Virus record (IMG/VR): IMGVR_UViG_3300035660_001408
Location: 1-23,363 of that record
Origin: a virus
DNA: 23,363 bases
Strand: one strand, 5' to 3'
In this document: one piece after another, positions 11,772 through 19,812 of the stretch
Layout: every line of letters starts with the position of its first letter
How positions within the stretch are numbered: position 1 is the first letter of the stretch
Notes under the pieces: generated by a model
The model's database searches: none
What the model saw: the letters and a program-made list of their open reading frames with translations, nothing else
What the model was told of the DNA's origin: nothing
Program-made: the position numbers and the translations under genes

Positions 11772-14091
11772 GGAATATCTTCTTTTTCGGGTCAGATTTA
11801 TTCATGGGTACGGCCTCATCCCCGATGATCATCATCATTTTCCCAGCCGGTGTGATTGGAAGCGCAAAATCTTTGAGGACCAGAAGCACAAGCGGATGAG
11901 CAACACCTATAATCGAAACAATAATAATGTCGTTGCCTGTGCACTGGTCGAGGATACTTAATAAGCCGCTGATGCTTAAGCCCTCGAGTCCCTGACAGGA
12001 ATCTATGATGGCTACTTGTGCTTGAACAAAAAGTGAGTCTAAGCTTTCACCTATGTCTGAAACTGTTATAGCTCCGCTACCAGTAACTGAAACACCGTCA
12101 ATTCCTTGCCCATTCTCGGTTATTGGAACTTGAGCCTGAAGAGACAATATATCAGAACCCAACCCCGAATCAGAGACGGGAACATTGGCTTGAGCGGCTA
12201 TTCCATCCAACCCAGAACCTGCCTCGCTTACTGGGACCCGCGCCTCAACTGCGATGGCATCATTTCCCGCTCCCGTTTCGACAACAGGAATTTGACCCTG
12301 AATAGTTGCAGCATCAGAGCCTGAACCTACATCGCTTACCGGTATCTGGGCTTGAAGAGATATAGCGTCACTTCCTTGTCCTGTTTCGCCAACTGGAATC
12401 TGCCCTTGAACGTTTAATGTATCTGTGCCTGAACTTACATCAGAGATCGGAATTTGACCCTGAATCGCTGCCGTGTCTGAACCTGAACCAGAATCTGTAA
12501 CTGGTACTTGCGCTTGAAGGCTAAGATCATCCGAACCTGAGCTTGAGTCTGACACGTTTATGGGTATTGCACCTGCACTCACATCTATACTATCTAAGCC
12601 GCTTCCAGAATCTGCAATGGGCAATTGTGCCTGTATTCCGACACTATCGGAACCTGAGCCCACATCACTTATCGGCAGTTGCGCTTGAATACTGAGAGCA
12701 TCAGTACCTGAATTTGTTTCTGGGACCGAGACCTGCGCTTGAATCCCGATGGTGTCAGAGCCAGAGCCATTATCTGAAGCTAGAACTTGGTTAGCGCCCA
12801 ATACAGCGTCTGTTCCCAAGCCCGTATCGGCCACTGTTAGTTGAGCCTGAAGAGACAAACTATCTGAGCCTGCGCCGCTATCGACGACTGGAATCTGAGC
12901 TTGCAGAGAAACATCGTCTAAGCCTGAACCCGCATCTGGAACGTTAATGTAAGTGTAAGCCTCTAGTATGACGTTTATGATGATCCATGAGGCTGCAGTG
13001 TAGGCTCCGCCGCCGTTCGTGTGATGTTCCGCGTCAAACTCATGCTGATCTGTGAGTATTAAGCTGCCGCTGCGGAGGCGGGTCCAAGTCGTCGTAGTTG
13101 TTATTTGTTCGCTATCGGTGACTATACTGCTGCTGGTGGCATCATAAAGTGCGTTGTATGCGTTCCAACTTGCGCTAGAACTCTTCATTGTTGCTTCATA
13201 ATAGAATGTTAAATTAGGGGGCAAATCGCTCTTGTCAAGAAGGGTTTGATTGTAGATACGTATGTACCCAGTAGAAGTCGTTGATGCTGGGTCTGCGGTT
13301 TTCTTCTGCAGTTGCGTTTTAGTTATTGTTCCGCTTTGCTGGATGATTAGCCTTGCGCCTGTTACCGTGTTTGTTTTGCCGCTTGAACTGCGTTTTTTAA
13401 CTACGTATTCCTTTCCGTCTATAAGCGTGATGGAGCTTGAACGCACGCGTCTAGGCACCGCATTTGTGGTGGCAATTTCGACGACCTGTATGTTATCAGT
13501 CTTGTTCCATAAGCTCACTTCAACGCTTTTGCCGCTTTGTGAACTGTAGAAGCAAGCCTCAAAATATGAGGTTACAGTGCCATCGCGGGGTGCTGACTCA
13601 TAAAGGTATATCGGCTGGTTCAAAAGGTTAACTGCTGTAGCGCTTGTTGTAGTTTCATTAGCTGCGCCGATTTCTATTTGCTCCTCTCCCGACGTCCACT
13701 CTCCATATTCCGTTATGTCATCGATAATTATGATACGGGCTGCTCTTACCCAACACGCATTCGAAAGGCCAGTTTTAAGCTGAAATTTGAACTCATGGAA
13801 GCTAGTGAGCGAGATAGGTCCGGACCTTACGCGGGTAGTAATAGAAGATGACGTAGAGACTTCACTGCCACTAACGGCTGCACCGCTTGTAACGTCATAG
13901 AGCTGAGCATAAACAGTACCAGGTGCTGCTGCAATGTTCAAGTCCGCCTCAAAATAGAAAGTTGGTAAAACAAACTTGCTGGTGTCGAGGTAGCCGTTTT
14001 GCAGGTAAGCATTTGCGGGGTCAACGTAACTAGTGCTAAGTGAGCTTACGTTAGCGTCCAGCAGGTCGATCTGATACTCAACTTTCGCCAA
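11737..14091 (-). CDS. Repeat-built virion fibre protein, 784 residues
   Basis: Three N-terminal beta-sandwich-like units (about 1-130, 140-255, 262-380) share a pattern ending in strand residues such as ARIIIIDD and ARLIIQQS. From about 383 to 729 come some 19 tandem repeats of 18 residues with the consensus PVSDSGSGSDxLSLQAQ. The Asp/Ser/Gly segment could bind calcium or form a turn in a beta-solenoid shaft. The last two repeats have Cys where the others have Gly. A 55-residue tip domain follows (HPLVLLVLKDFALPI). Such architecture fits a tail fibre or adhesin. The TTG start at 14091 is three bases after the upstream stop. The DNA repeats are diverged, so the array is old. The receptor is unknown. 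Confidence 0.8.
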   Translation of the reverse strand: MAKVEYQIDLLDANVSSLSTSYVDPANAYLQNGYLDTSKFVLPTFYFEADLNIAAAPGTVYAQLYDVTSGAAVSGSEVSTSSSITTRVRSGPISLTSFHEFKFQLKTGLSNACWVRAARIIIIDDITEYGEWTSGEEQIEIGAANETTTSATAVNLLNQPIYLYESAPRDGTVTSYFEACFYSSQSGKSVEVSLWNKTDNIQVVEIATTNAVPRRVRSSSITLIDGKEYVVKKRSSSGKTNTVTGARLIIQQSGTITKTQLQKKTADPASTTSTGYIRIYNQTLLDKSDLPPNLTFYYEATMKSSSASWNAYNALYDATSSSIVTDSEQITTTTTWTRLRSGSLILTDQHEFDAEHHTNGGGAYTAASWIIINVILEAYTYINVPDAGSGLDDVSLQAQIPVVDSGAGSDSLSLQAQLTVADTGLGTDAVLGANQVLASDNGSGSDTIGIQAQVSVPETNSGTDALSIQAQLPISDVGSGSDSVGIQAQLPIADSGSGLDSIDVSAGAIPINVSDSSSGSDDLSLQAQVPVTDSGSGSDTAAIQGQIPISDVSSGTDTLNVQGQIPVGETGQGSDAISLQAQIPVSDVGSGSDAATIQGQIPVVETGAGNDAIAVEARVPVSEAGSGLDGIAAQANVPVSDSGLGSDILSLQAQVPITENGQGIDGVSVTGSGAITVSDIGESLDSLFVQAQVAIIDSCQGLEGLSISGLLSILDQCTGNDIIIVSIIGVAHPLVLLVLKDFALPITPAGKMMMIIGDEAVPMNKSDPKKKIFLISGDLAIELA

Positions 14092-14094
14092 AAG

Positions 14095-14553
14095 TCAGCC
14101 GCCCTTGACCGTGATTAATTCTGCATAAGCATTTTTCATTTTGGTTATTTGCGATGGACTTAGTGTTCCTTCAACCCAGATTTGCAGCACGTCATGTGTC
14201 GGCTGCGCCCAGAACACCCATTTAATCTTTATTCCCGTGGCTGATTCAATGGCACTCCAAGCGTCATGTAGGTCTTTGACTTGAAAAACAGTGAAGCCTA
14301 TTCGGCTCTTGGGATAGAGCCCAGCGTCTATTTGGCTCATAAACGCGTCAAGTGCAGCCTTCTCCACGTCGGATAATTGCCTAGCGCTATGAACAATTAT
14401 TGTGTCCTGATTTGCACTGAAACCGCAGAACCAGTCGTTACTATCAGGCCGAATCTTGAATGCCTCAAATAGTTTAACCATCAGTGTCCAGTAGTCCCAA
14501 TTCTCGCTAAGTTTCGGATACGAATACTGAAAAAGGGGGATCAGACTCATCAT
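14095..14553 (-). CDS. Hypothetical virion-associated protein, 152 residues
   Basis: An alpha/beta protein with no recognised family. Two ferredoxin-like strand-helix units seem visible: TIIVHSARQLSDVEKAALDA with a following FTVFQVKDLHDAWSAIES, and IKIKWVFWAQPTHDVLQIWV with LSPSQITKMKNAYAEL. Repeated strand-helix-strand units near a fibre gene suggest a tail-tip or fibre-assembly protein, but this is positional inference. The start is the first of two adjacent ATG codons at 14553, with only weak purine-rich sequence upstream. Codons at 14373-14400 form an imperfect palindrome around TAGCGCTA. Confidence 0.65.
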   Translation of the reverse strand: MMSLIPLFQYSYPKLSENWDYWTLMVKLFEAFKIRPDSNDWFCGFSANQDTIIVHSARQLSDVEKAALDAFMSQIDAGLYPKSRIGFTVFQVKDLHDAWSAIESATGIKIKWVFWAQPTHDVLQIWVEGTLSPSQITKMKNAYAELITVKGG

Positions 14554-14583
14554 CTTTCACTGTCCTTATAGCATAAGTTCTAC

Positions 14584-15189
14584 CTAAGACCACGTTATGG
14601 TGACAGTAAGAACCCAAGTTTGCCCGCTTGTCTTTGTACCCTGCGCTGAGACCTTGCGATTCAGATTCAGTCCCGAATCATCGGCGGCGTTTACGACTGT
14701 AAACTCGTTCCAAGCGTAGTTGGCTTCTGTGCTGCCGTAAGTGCTTCGCCATGAAAGTGCTTGCCCGCTTCTGCTCGGATAACTTGCGTCCATGATTCTC
14801 CAGAACTTGTTTGTTGCCGCTTGAAGTCCTGTCTGTGTTGCATTTTCGCCTGTGGCTGAGTCGCCAACTCCTGTTCTTGCGTTTGTGTTGTCCCATTTTG
14901 TCGGTGTTGCGATTCCGGCGAGTAATTCTTCGAATGCTTGTATGCCTTCGTTGAGACAAACGTTGCCTTCGAATTCCACTGCGCCTAAGAATCGCTCGGG
15001 AAACATGGCAATGAGTTCTTCAACGCTCATGCCCTGTCTGCTCAGTTTTGCGATCTCGTCCGTTGGATCGTCAAACTTGTGTATCTGCCATGTCGTCTTG
15101 CGCTTCATGCCGTCATGTATTTCAATCTTCTGTCCTCTCATGACGCTTACAGCGTCACTTCCTCTGACTTTATCAGATTGTCTAAGCAT
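14584..15189 (-). CDS. Phage tail-associated structural protein, 201 residues
   Basis: The C-terminal two thirds read like a recurrent phage virion family: CLNEGIQAFEELLAGIATP, then NARTGVGDSATGENATQTG, then YAWNEFTVVNAADDSGLN and LNRKVSAQGTKTSG with a closing beta strand VLTVTITW. I recognise this layout from minor tail proteins of bacterial and archaeal tailed viruses but cannot name the family. The N-terminal 60 residues are charged. The ATG at 15189 has GGAGG nine bases upstream and overlaps the stop of the 51-residue gene. It is likely part of the tail tip or fibre base. Confidence 0.7.
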   Translation of the reverse strand: MLRQSDKVRGSDAVSVMRGQKIEIHDGMKRKTTWQIHKFDDPTDEIAKLSRQGMSVEELIAMFPERFLGAVEFEGNVCLNEGIQAFEELLAGIATPTKWDNTNARTGVGDSATGENATQTGLQAATNKFWRIMDASYPSRSGQALSWRSTYGSTEANYAWNEFTVVNAADDSGLNLNRKVSAQGTKTSGQTWVLTVTITWS

Positions 15190-15337
15190 TCGCCGCAGCC
15201 TCCACTATCGCGGGAAGAGCCAGCAGTTGTTTCTTCGTTGGATTTATCCGTATGCTCTGATCCGTGCTGATGAGCATTAACTGTCCGTCATCCAGCTTTA
15301 TGAGTTCCCATTCCGCGTTCTTACAAATTGATTCCAT
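15182..15337 (-). CDS. Small virion-operon protein, 51 residues
   Basis: The ATG at 15337 follows AGGAG at a spacing of about 11 bases, and the stop overlaps the next gene's ATG. The protein begins MESICKNAEWELIKLDDGQL, continues into a strand pair (MLISTDQSIRINPTKKQ), and ends with a helix LLALPAIVEAAANA. It fills the 183-base gap between its neighbours. The family is unknown; a small tail or assembly factor is the likely role from context. Confidence 0.6.
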   Translation of the reverse strand: MESICKNAEWELIKLDDGQLMLISTDQSIRINPTKKQLLALPAIVEAAANA

Positions 15338-15372
15338 TTTCTATTCACTCCTGTCATGATGATTTTTCATGA

Positions 15373-15585
15373 CTATGATCTTGTGATGCTCATGACACTT
15401 CCAGCGCTGTAGCTGAAAGTTAAAGTGAAAAGCGTCGTACCACCCGACTCTTTGAAGATGATAGTATTTATTGAGCCGTCGTCATTCCAAGTGAAATCAA
15501 CTTGCTTAATCTTCTTGCCCGTCGGCGCAGCGGAGATGCTACTGAGAATCGCATCATGAATTGCCTCGCCACCCCAAACACTCAT
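15373..15585 (-). CDS. Small beta-rich virion protein, 70 residues
   Basis: The ATG at 15585 overlaps the stop of the hub-fibre gene (ATGA). The protein has a short helix (HDAILSSISAA) then three strands: KQVDFTWNDDGSINTIIF, GTTLFTLTFSYS and SVMSITRS. The strand series IKQVDFTWNDDGSIN...LFTLTFSY recurs in small phage proteins found beside tail-fibre genes. It probably decorates or caps a fibre, although the family cannot be named from sequence alone. Confidence 0.7.
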   Translation of the reverse strand: MSVWGGEAIHDAILSSISAAPTGKKIKQVDFTWNDDGSINTIIFKESGGTTLFTLTFSYSAGSVMSITRS

Positions 15586-18290
15586 ATTGGTCCACTCACC
15601 TTTTCCTTACGTTTTCTACAGATCTTCATCCATAGCCGGTTCAGTTTGAAGCTCTTAGGACGCAACTTCCCGAAGAGCGCGAGATCCCCGTTTTCGTCAA
15701 GCAGCATTATCGCCTTCCCTTTTGGATTGAGGAAAGCAAGCCCCTTTCCCAGATTGAGGTTTTCGGCTTCTGTGATGCGAAAATCGTTTTTGAATATTAT
15801 ATCTGTGGCATGCCAATTCGTGCAGTTTACAGCACCAGTTGCAAGACTGGAAGTTGTTATCCCTCCCGGGAATGTTACAACATCATTGAAATTATGGGGT
15901 ATGCGCGCTTCATCGAATGTTCCAGAAGTAATGGCGCTGGCACTATGCGTGTGTGATGATGGTGGGTAAGTGCTTGGCTTGTCTGGAATATTCGCCCAGA
16001 ATGCAGCACTCCAGAAGTCAGTGATTTTAGAACGCGTTAAGTCAGGAATTCGGGCAGCATCGAATATGCCTGAGGTTATGATGCCAGCGTCTGCAGTTAC
16101 GTTCTGAAGAATCCTACCTGAAGTGATAACTTCAGTTGCTCCGATGCGAAGAGCCAACGCGTCGAAGTTATCGTCAGTCTTCAGGACGTCAGCAGCAGAA
16201 CGATAAAGCTTCACGTCAGCGCCCGCGGATCCAGGACCCAGGTAGATGCCAGTAGTGTCTATTTGGACGTGGGGGTAAGTTGAGATTTTGATTAGAAGAG
16301 CGGTTCTTGCTGAAATGTACTCTGCGCGCATCCAAGACCAGTAGTAAGTATCATCACCAAGCTGTCCGACTCCAGGGTTAGTTGGAGCAAAAATGTGGTT
16401 TAGAGTAGCTGAGCCTGCTTTGTTCTTCGTGCGGAACCAGAAATATTCTGCTCCGTCTGAAAAGGGTCCTAGGTAAGATGGGCTTAGCCAGCCTGAAATG
16501 CGGTCAGAACCCCCTAAGCTAGGATCAGACCAGATAGCGCCGGATTCGTCGCCTGCTTCATGCGTCGTCTTATGCGGTGGGGATTGGGCGGCTAAGACTG
16601 CGATTATTTGTGAAAGTGCTGAGCCTTTTCCAAGCTTGACTCTCGCAAGCTTTTCAACCGTAACAGTTGTTGCTCTGAGGCCGTAAAGATAGTCTGCCAG
16701 GAGAGGCGGAATCTTGCCCAACTCGAAGGTTAACTCAAGCGTCTGAGTGTTAGCGTAAACATGATAATCGACAGATTCAATTCGGTAGTCTCCGTTGATG
16801 TTTTCGTTGTATAAGTGCACGTGGATCTTGTCAGCTGCTAGAGGTGGCGTGGTACCATAATCTATGATTGTGCTTCCCGCAGTCAAATAGTCTGCTGGAT
16901 CCTTGAAGTAGGCCAAGAGAGACTTTGCCCTTAGATCACATTCATTGTCAGAAGCAAGCTCATCATCAGTTTCAGCGAGTTCTCGCAGGCCGTAGAGGGC
17001 TTGGCTAGCAGAGTCTTGTTCTAACGCTGAAAATCTGCCGTTCTTGAAGTAAAGCTGGTCGATATGAAGTGTTGAGCGTCCGAGCCCACTTTTGGTCACA
17101 TAACCCTCGATGTAGACCAAAACCTTGTTTATGTTCTTCCAGTTGGGAGTCCCCGTCTTGGTCCAGGCAGGCGTCGTTCCAGACGCTGTCTCGTATGGTT
17201 TGCCGATTTTCTCGTCATGGTAAATCCAGCGAACATCTGCAGCTTCACTTTCAGTGAGAATGAATTCCTTCTGGAAGTAGTTGCTATCATCAGTCATCAG
17301 TTGAATCCTAATCTTGGTGCAGCGATATTCACACCCGGAATCCAAGTCCTCGCCAGTTGCCCTCAGTCCAACACATAGGCTTTGATATCCGTAGTCGCCG
17401 CCACATTCTATCGCCGACGCCAACGCATATTTTGCCCAGCCACTCGTAGTTCCCGCCCGGCCTGTACGGAGCTTTATGCTTGCCGTTCCAGCAACTTTGT
17501 CGCTTGAATCAGCTGTAAGTGTTGAGCCGCCAGCGTCATGCGTCCAGCCTGTTATCGTCTCCGTCCAAGCATCCATGTCTGAAGGGTTAACCTTAGCAGC
17601 CATCCCGTAAGCTATGATCTTATTTCGGACCCTGAGAATCGCTCTTTTGTAACTACCAACTTCAACATTGTCAACAAGGCTTATCGAAGAGCTCTTACTG
17701 TTCTTTGCGAAAAACTCAAACTTCCCGTCCGGCGCCACGCGGAAATCGTAGCCTATGACACCGGCCTTATCGCTGCTTTCAGCAACGTATTTCAGGACAT
17801 CCCAGAGAGGCGTATTCTCATATTCCAGCTTGTTAAACGTCGTGTCCGTGTTCTCAACAAGCTCTGTTCCGCCTCTATTATGACTCAAAATCGCATAGTT
17901 ATCCATGAGGTCCTTGACTACGGCCTCGCCCTTGCTCGAGGAGTAGTCTTTAGTAATTACTCGCCTGAACAGCTTTTCGCCAAGGCACCTGCCTGAAACA
18001 GTAACATAATGCTCATCTGGGTTAGGATGCTCGTATTCGACACTTTCAACGTGGCACGATATTATTCCTGGGACATTGGAGCCCCTGCCGATGCTTATGC
18101 TCCCGTCCAAGCCTACGGTGATGGGAGTTGTCCCGCTTGGACTGTACTTCTTATCCCAATTCTGCAGCTTCACGCTGAACGAAGATACTTCCTTGGTGCA
18201 GCCCAAATGAACATTCAGGTCTATGATGTCGCCTTGGGGCGGAGTGACTGAGCCGAAACTCATGCTTACGACGGGAAGGGCAACGCTCAA
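15582..18290 (-). CDS. Tail hub/fibre fusion protein, 902 residues
   Basis: The N-terminal half (1 to about 530) resembles the baseplate-hub/tail-lysin family that sits at the tail tip: KEVSSFSVKLQNWDKKYSP, HVESVEYEHPNPDEHYVTV, and HVHLYNENINGDYRIESVDY. A jelly-roll, carbohydrate-binding-like insert lies at about 245-425. After a helical linker (EKLARVKLGKGSALSQIIAV) the C-terminal part is fibre-like, with GQLGDDTYYWSWMRAEYIS, repeats of AITSGTFDEARIP, and SSHTHSASA. So hub and receptor-binding fibre are joined in one chain. The TTG start at 18290 directly follows the upstream stop, with GGGG eight bases before it. No lysin active site is recognised. Confidence 0.8.
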   Translation of the reverse strand: MSVALPVVSMSFGSVTPPQGDIIDLNVHLGCTKEVSSFSVKLQNWDKKYSPSGTTPITVGLDGSISIGRGSNVPGIISCHVESVEYEHPNPDEHYVTVSGRCLGEKLFRRVITKDYSSSKGEAVVKDLMDNYAILSHNRGGTELVENTDTTFNKLEYENTPLWDVLKYVAESSDKAGVIGYDFRVAPDGKFEFFAKNSKSSSISLVDNVEVGSYKRAILRVRNKIIAYGMAAKVNPSDMDAWTETITGWTHDAGGSTLTADSSDKVAGTASIKLRTGRAGTTSGWAKYALASAIECGGDYGYQSLCVGLRATGEDLDSGCEYRCTKIRIQLMTDDSNYFQKEFILTESEAADVRWIYHDEKIGKPYETASGTTPAWTKTGTPNWKNINKVLVYIEGYVTKSGLGRSTLHIDQLYFKNGRFSALEQDSASQALYGLRELAETDDELASDNECDLRAKSLLAYFKDPADYLTAGSTIIDYGTTPPLAADKIHVHLYNENINGDYRIESVDYHVYANTQTLELTFELGKIPPLLADYLYGLRATTVTVEKLARVKLGKGSALSQIIAVLAAQSPPHKTTHEAGDESGAIWSDPSLGGSDRISGWLSPSYLGPFSDGAEYFWFRTKNKAGSATLNHIFAPTNPGVGQLGDDTYYWSWMRAEYISARTALLIKISTYPHVQIDTTGIYLGPGSAGADVKLYRSAADVLKTDDNFDALALRIGATEVITSGRILQNVTADAGIITSGIFDAARIPDLTRSKITDFWSAAFWANIPDKPSTYPPSSHTHSASAITSGTFDEARIPHNFNDVVTFPGGITTSSLATGAVNCTNWHATDIIFKNDFRITEAENLNLGKGLAFLNPKGKAIMLLDENGDLALFGKLRPKSFKLNRLWMKICRKRKEKVSGPI

Positions 18291-18896
18291 CTATTCTACC
18301 CCATGGCGATACATTGCTTCTTCGCCCGCACGTGTTATGCCATGCATTTTCGCGGGAGTCTCGGAAGCAGCTTCATTGTAGCCTTTGATAGCTGAGGTTG
18401 CAGCGTTCATGTTCGCTGCGAATATGGCTACTGCCGCTGCGGCAGCAACCAGGACGCCGATCCCTATTCCCGTTAGAGCGATCGCGGCTGCCTGGCTTAT
18501 GTTGAAGGCGTTCTGGGCTGCTGTTGCGATAGCTAAGAATCCTGAATGTATCTTGTGAGCTATGCCTGAGAGACCTAAGACTGACGCGTTTGCTGTTTGT
18601 GTGGCAGTGTTTACGGCTACCGAGGCAGTGTGTCCGGTCGTTAGAAGTGTGAGGTAGGACTGCATTCTAGCAAATGTTGAGATCGTTGTGATGACAAGCA
18701 TTATGGTGCGTACCCATTTGGACGTCTCTTTGTCTATGATGCCGAAGTCAGCTGCAAGCGTAGTCAGATGTATCCCCATCGAGCCCACAGTGCTTATTGC
18801 CCTGGCAACTGATGTTAGGCTTACTTCAACGGCCTCACACGTAGGTGTGGCCTCGTTGACGCCGCGAATGACGAAGCTTATTTCTCCTAAACTCAT
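18291..18896 (-). CDS. Short tail tape-measure-like protein
   Basis: The product is 201 residues. It starts with a strand-like ISFVIRGVNEAT and then becomes helical and alanine/threonine rich, with hydrophobic segments at about 63-80 (RTIMLVITTISTFARM) and 140-165 (IGIGVLVAAAAAVAIFAAN). The position between the G/T chaperones and the hub gene is that of the tape measure, which sets tail length and spans the tube lumen. At about 1.5 angstroms per residue, 201 residues fit a tail near 30 nm, much shorter than common siphoviruses. The ATG overlaps the gp10-like stop (ATGA). It could be only part of a split tape measure, but no second piece is evident. Confidence 0.65.
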   Translation of the reverse strand: MSLGEISFVIRGVNEATPTCEAVEVSLTSVARAISTVGSMGIHLTTLAADFGIIDKETSKWVRTIMLVITTISTFARMQSYLTLLTTGHTASVAVNTATQTANASVLGLSGIAHKIHSGFLAIATAAQNAFNISQAAAIALTGIGIGVLVAAAAAVAIFAANMNAATSAIKGYNEAASETPAKMHGITRAGEEAMYRHGVE

Positions 18897-19267
18897 TCTG
18901 CTGCTGCCTCTGTTGTTGCATGTTCGAAACTTGATTGAAGGATGGATAGAAGTCTAGGCGCTGTTTCCGCAAGGGCTCGTGTTAAGAAGTAGCGGGGCTG
19001 AATGTATGTTGTTCCGAATTCTTGGAAATAGGCGTAGGGCACGTAGCAGCCAACTTTGATTATCCAGCGGTATATTACTTGAGCGTAGATGCTCTGCATT
19101 AGACGTCCCGTTCGAATAGGCGCCAAGACCTTCGCACGCCACATCGTGTCTTCCGCTAATTCGACAAGGCCCTGTTGGATTTGCTCCTGCATGGCCTCGT
19201 CAAGCCGCCTAATCTTGCGAGCGAACGCTTCAATGTCGCTGGCTTCAACTCGGATCTCGATGCTCAA
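18893..19267 (-). CDS. HK97 gp10-like protein (head-tail or tail completion)
   Basis: The product is 124 residues with the HK97 gp10 layout: an N-terminal strand (IEIRVEASDIEAFARKIRRL), a long helix, then KVLAPIRTGRLMQSI, a strand pair, and YVPYAYFQEFGTTYIQPRYF with a C-terminal helix. The A-P-x-x-T-G-x-L and the Y-F-x-E-x-G-T signatures are typical. Family members complete the tail or neck. Its place here, between chaperones and tape measure, is unusual: most tailed viruses keep it before the major tail gene. The TTG start at 19267 overlaps the upstream stop as TTGA, with AGAGG upstream. Confidence 0.8.
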   Translation of the reverse strand: MSIEIRVEASDIEAFARKIRRLDEAMQEQIQQGLVELAEDTMWRAKVLAPIRTGRLMQSIYAQVIYRWIIKVGCYVPYAYFQEFGTTYIQPRYFLTRALAETAPRLLSILQSSFEHATTEAAAE

Positions 19268-19476
19268 AGTGTTCTGCCTCTGAACGTGCTTGTCTGCGGT
19301 TTTGCTTTGTCTAATTCCTCTTGCGCTTGCCGGTCCATCTCTCCGAGGATAAGCAGAAACTCATGGACCTTCTTTGCCGGCTGCGCATCAAGCTGCTGAA
19401 CAGTCCAGCCGAATTCTTTGCATAGCCGAAAGTCTGCGAGGGCTGGATGTGGCTTTCCACTCCTCATCGCCCTCAA
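19264..19476 (-). CDS. Tail assembly chaperone, T-like part (frameshift product)
   Basis: The product alone would be 70 residues: ADFRLCKEFGWTVQQLDAQP, then KKVHEFLLILGEMDRQAQEE. The C-(R/K)-E-(F/Y)-G-W-T-x-x-x-(L/I)-D-x-Q-P pattern followed by a helix ending in L-x-E-M is typical of small tail-assembly chaperones. Its frame is minus-1 relative to the upstream gene and is open from the slippery site, so it is probably made mainly as a 182-residue fusion. A TTG start at 19476 (TTGA overlap) has no ribosome site, in contrast to neighbouring genes, which supports frameshifting over reinitiation. In lambda the G and GT products load on the tape measure. Confidence 0.75.
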   Translation of the reverse strand: MRAMRSGKPHPALADFRLCKEFGWTVQQLDAQPAKKVHEFLLILGEMDRQAQEELDKAKPQTSTFRGRTL

Positions 19477-19485
19477 GAGTTTTTT
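19438..19485 (-). promoter_or_regulatory. Minus-1 frameshift signal (A AAA AAC) with downstream stem
   Basis: The heptamer A AAA AAC is in the correct zero frame at 19485-19479, two codons before the G-like stop. Four bases later, GAGGGC (19474-19469) pairs with GCCCTC (19443-19438), and an inner GTGG/CCAC (19460-19457 and 19452-19449) can stack inside. A minus-1 shift leads directly into the downstream T-like frame. Confidence 0.8.
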
Positions 19486-19811
19486 GTTTCGTCTGGTCCT
19501 ATGCTATTGAGCCTGTTTGCCGCTTTAGCTAAGAGCTCGCCTAAACCGATTGGAATGCCATTGTCTCCTTCACTCAGAAATCGCTCAAGAGTTATCGGCT
19601 TGCTTGGCGGCTGCTCCTTAAGGCTTGCGAGAAGGGTTTCTGCTTGAATGGCCACGTGGTCGATGTTGATGACTTTTCCAGTTTGAGGGTTATAGTGCGT
19701 GTATCTCGTTATGATTCTGCTGCGTTTTGCCCATGTGATTTCTTGGAGAAGGTATTTGCCTTTGAACTCTTCGCCGTAGGTCTCATCTACTTCAACTATT
19801 GTTGTTTTCAT
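19473..19811 (-). CDS. Tail assembly chaperone, G-like part
   Basis: The product is 112 residues. It opens with a strand-rich segment (TTIVEVDETYGEEFKGKYLL, EITWAKRSRIITRYTHYNP) and then an acidic-basic helical segment (ITLERFLSEGDNGIPIGLGE, LLAKAANRLNS). This matches the common phage chaperone layout in which an N-terminal substrate-like region (strands with E-x-x-T-W-A-K/R) is followed by a helical end. It lies between the major tail gene and the tape-measure gene, as G does in lambda. A slippery heptamer near its end gives a G-T fusion of about 182 residues. The ATG at 19811 has AGGT about eight bases upstream. Confidence 0.75.
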   Translation of the reverse strand: MKTTIVEVDETYGEEFKGKYLLQEITWAKRSRIITRYTHYNPQTGKVINIDHVAIQAETLLASLKEQPPSKPITLERFLSEGDNGIPIGLGELLAKAANRLNSIGPDETKNS

Positions 19812-19812
19812 T

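Noticed and set aside
12000-12950. Regular 54-base periodicity, checked as a possible CRISPR array
   Set aside because: The period equals 18 codons of the fibre gene, copies are diverged, and there are no unique spacers between identical repeats.
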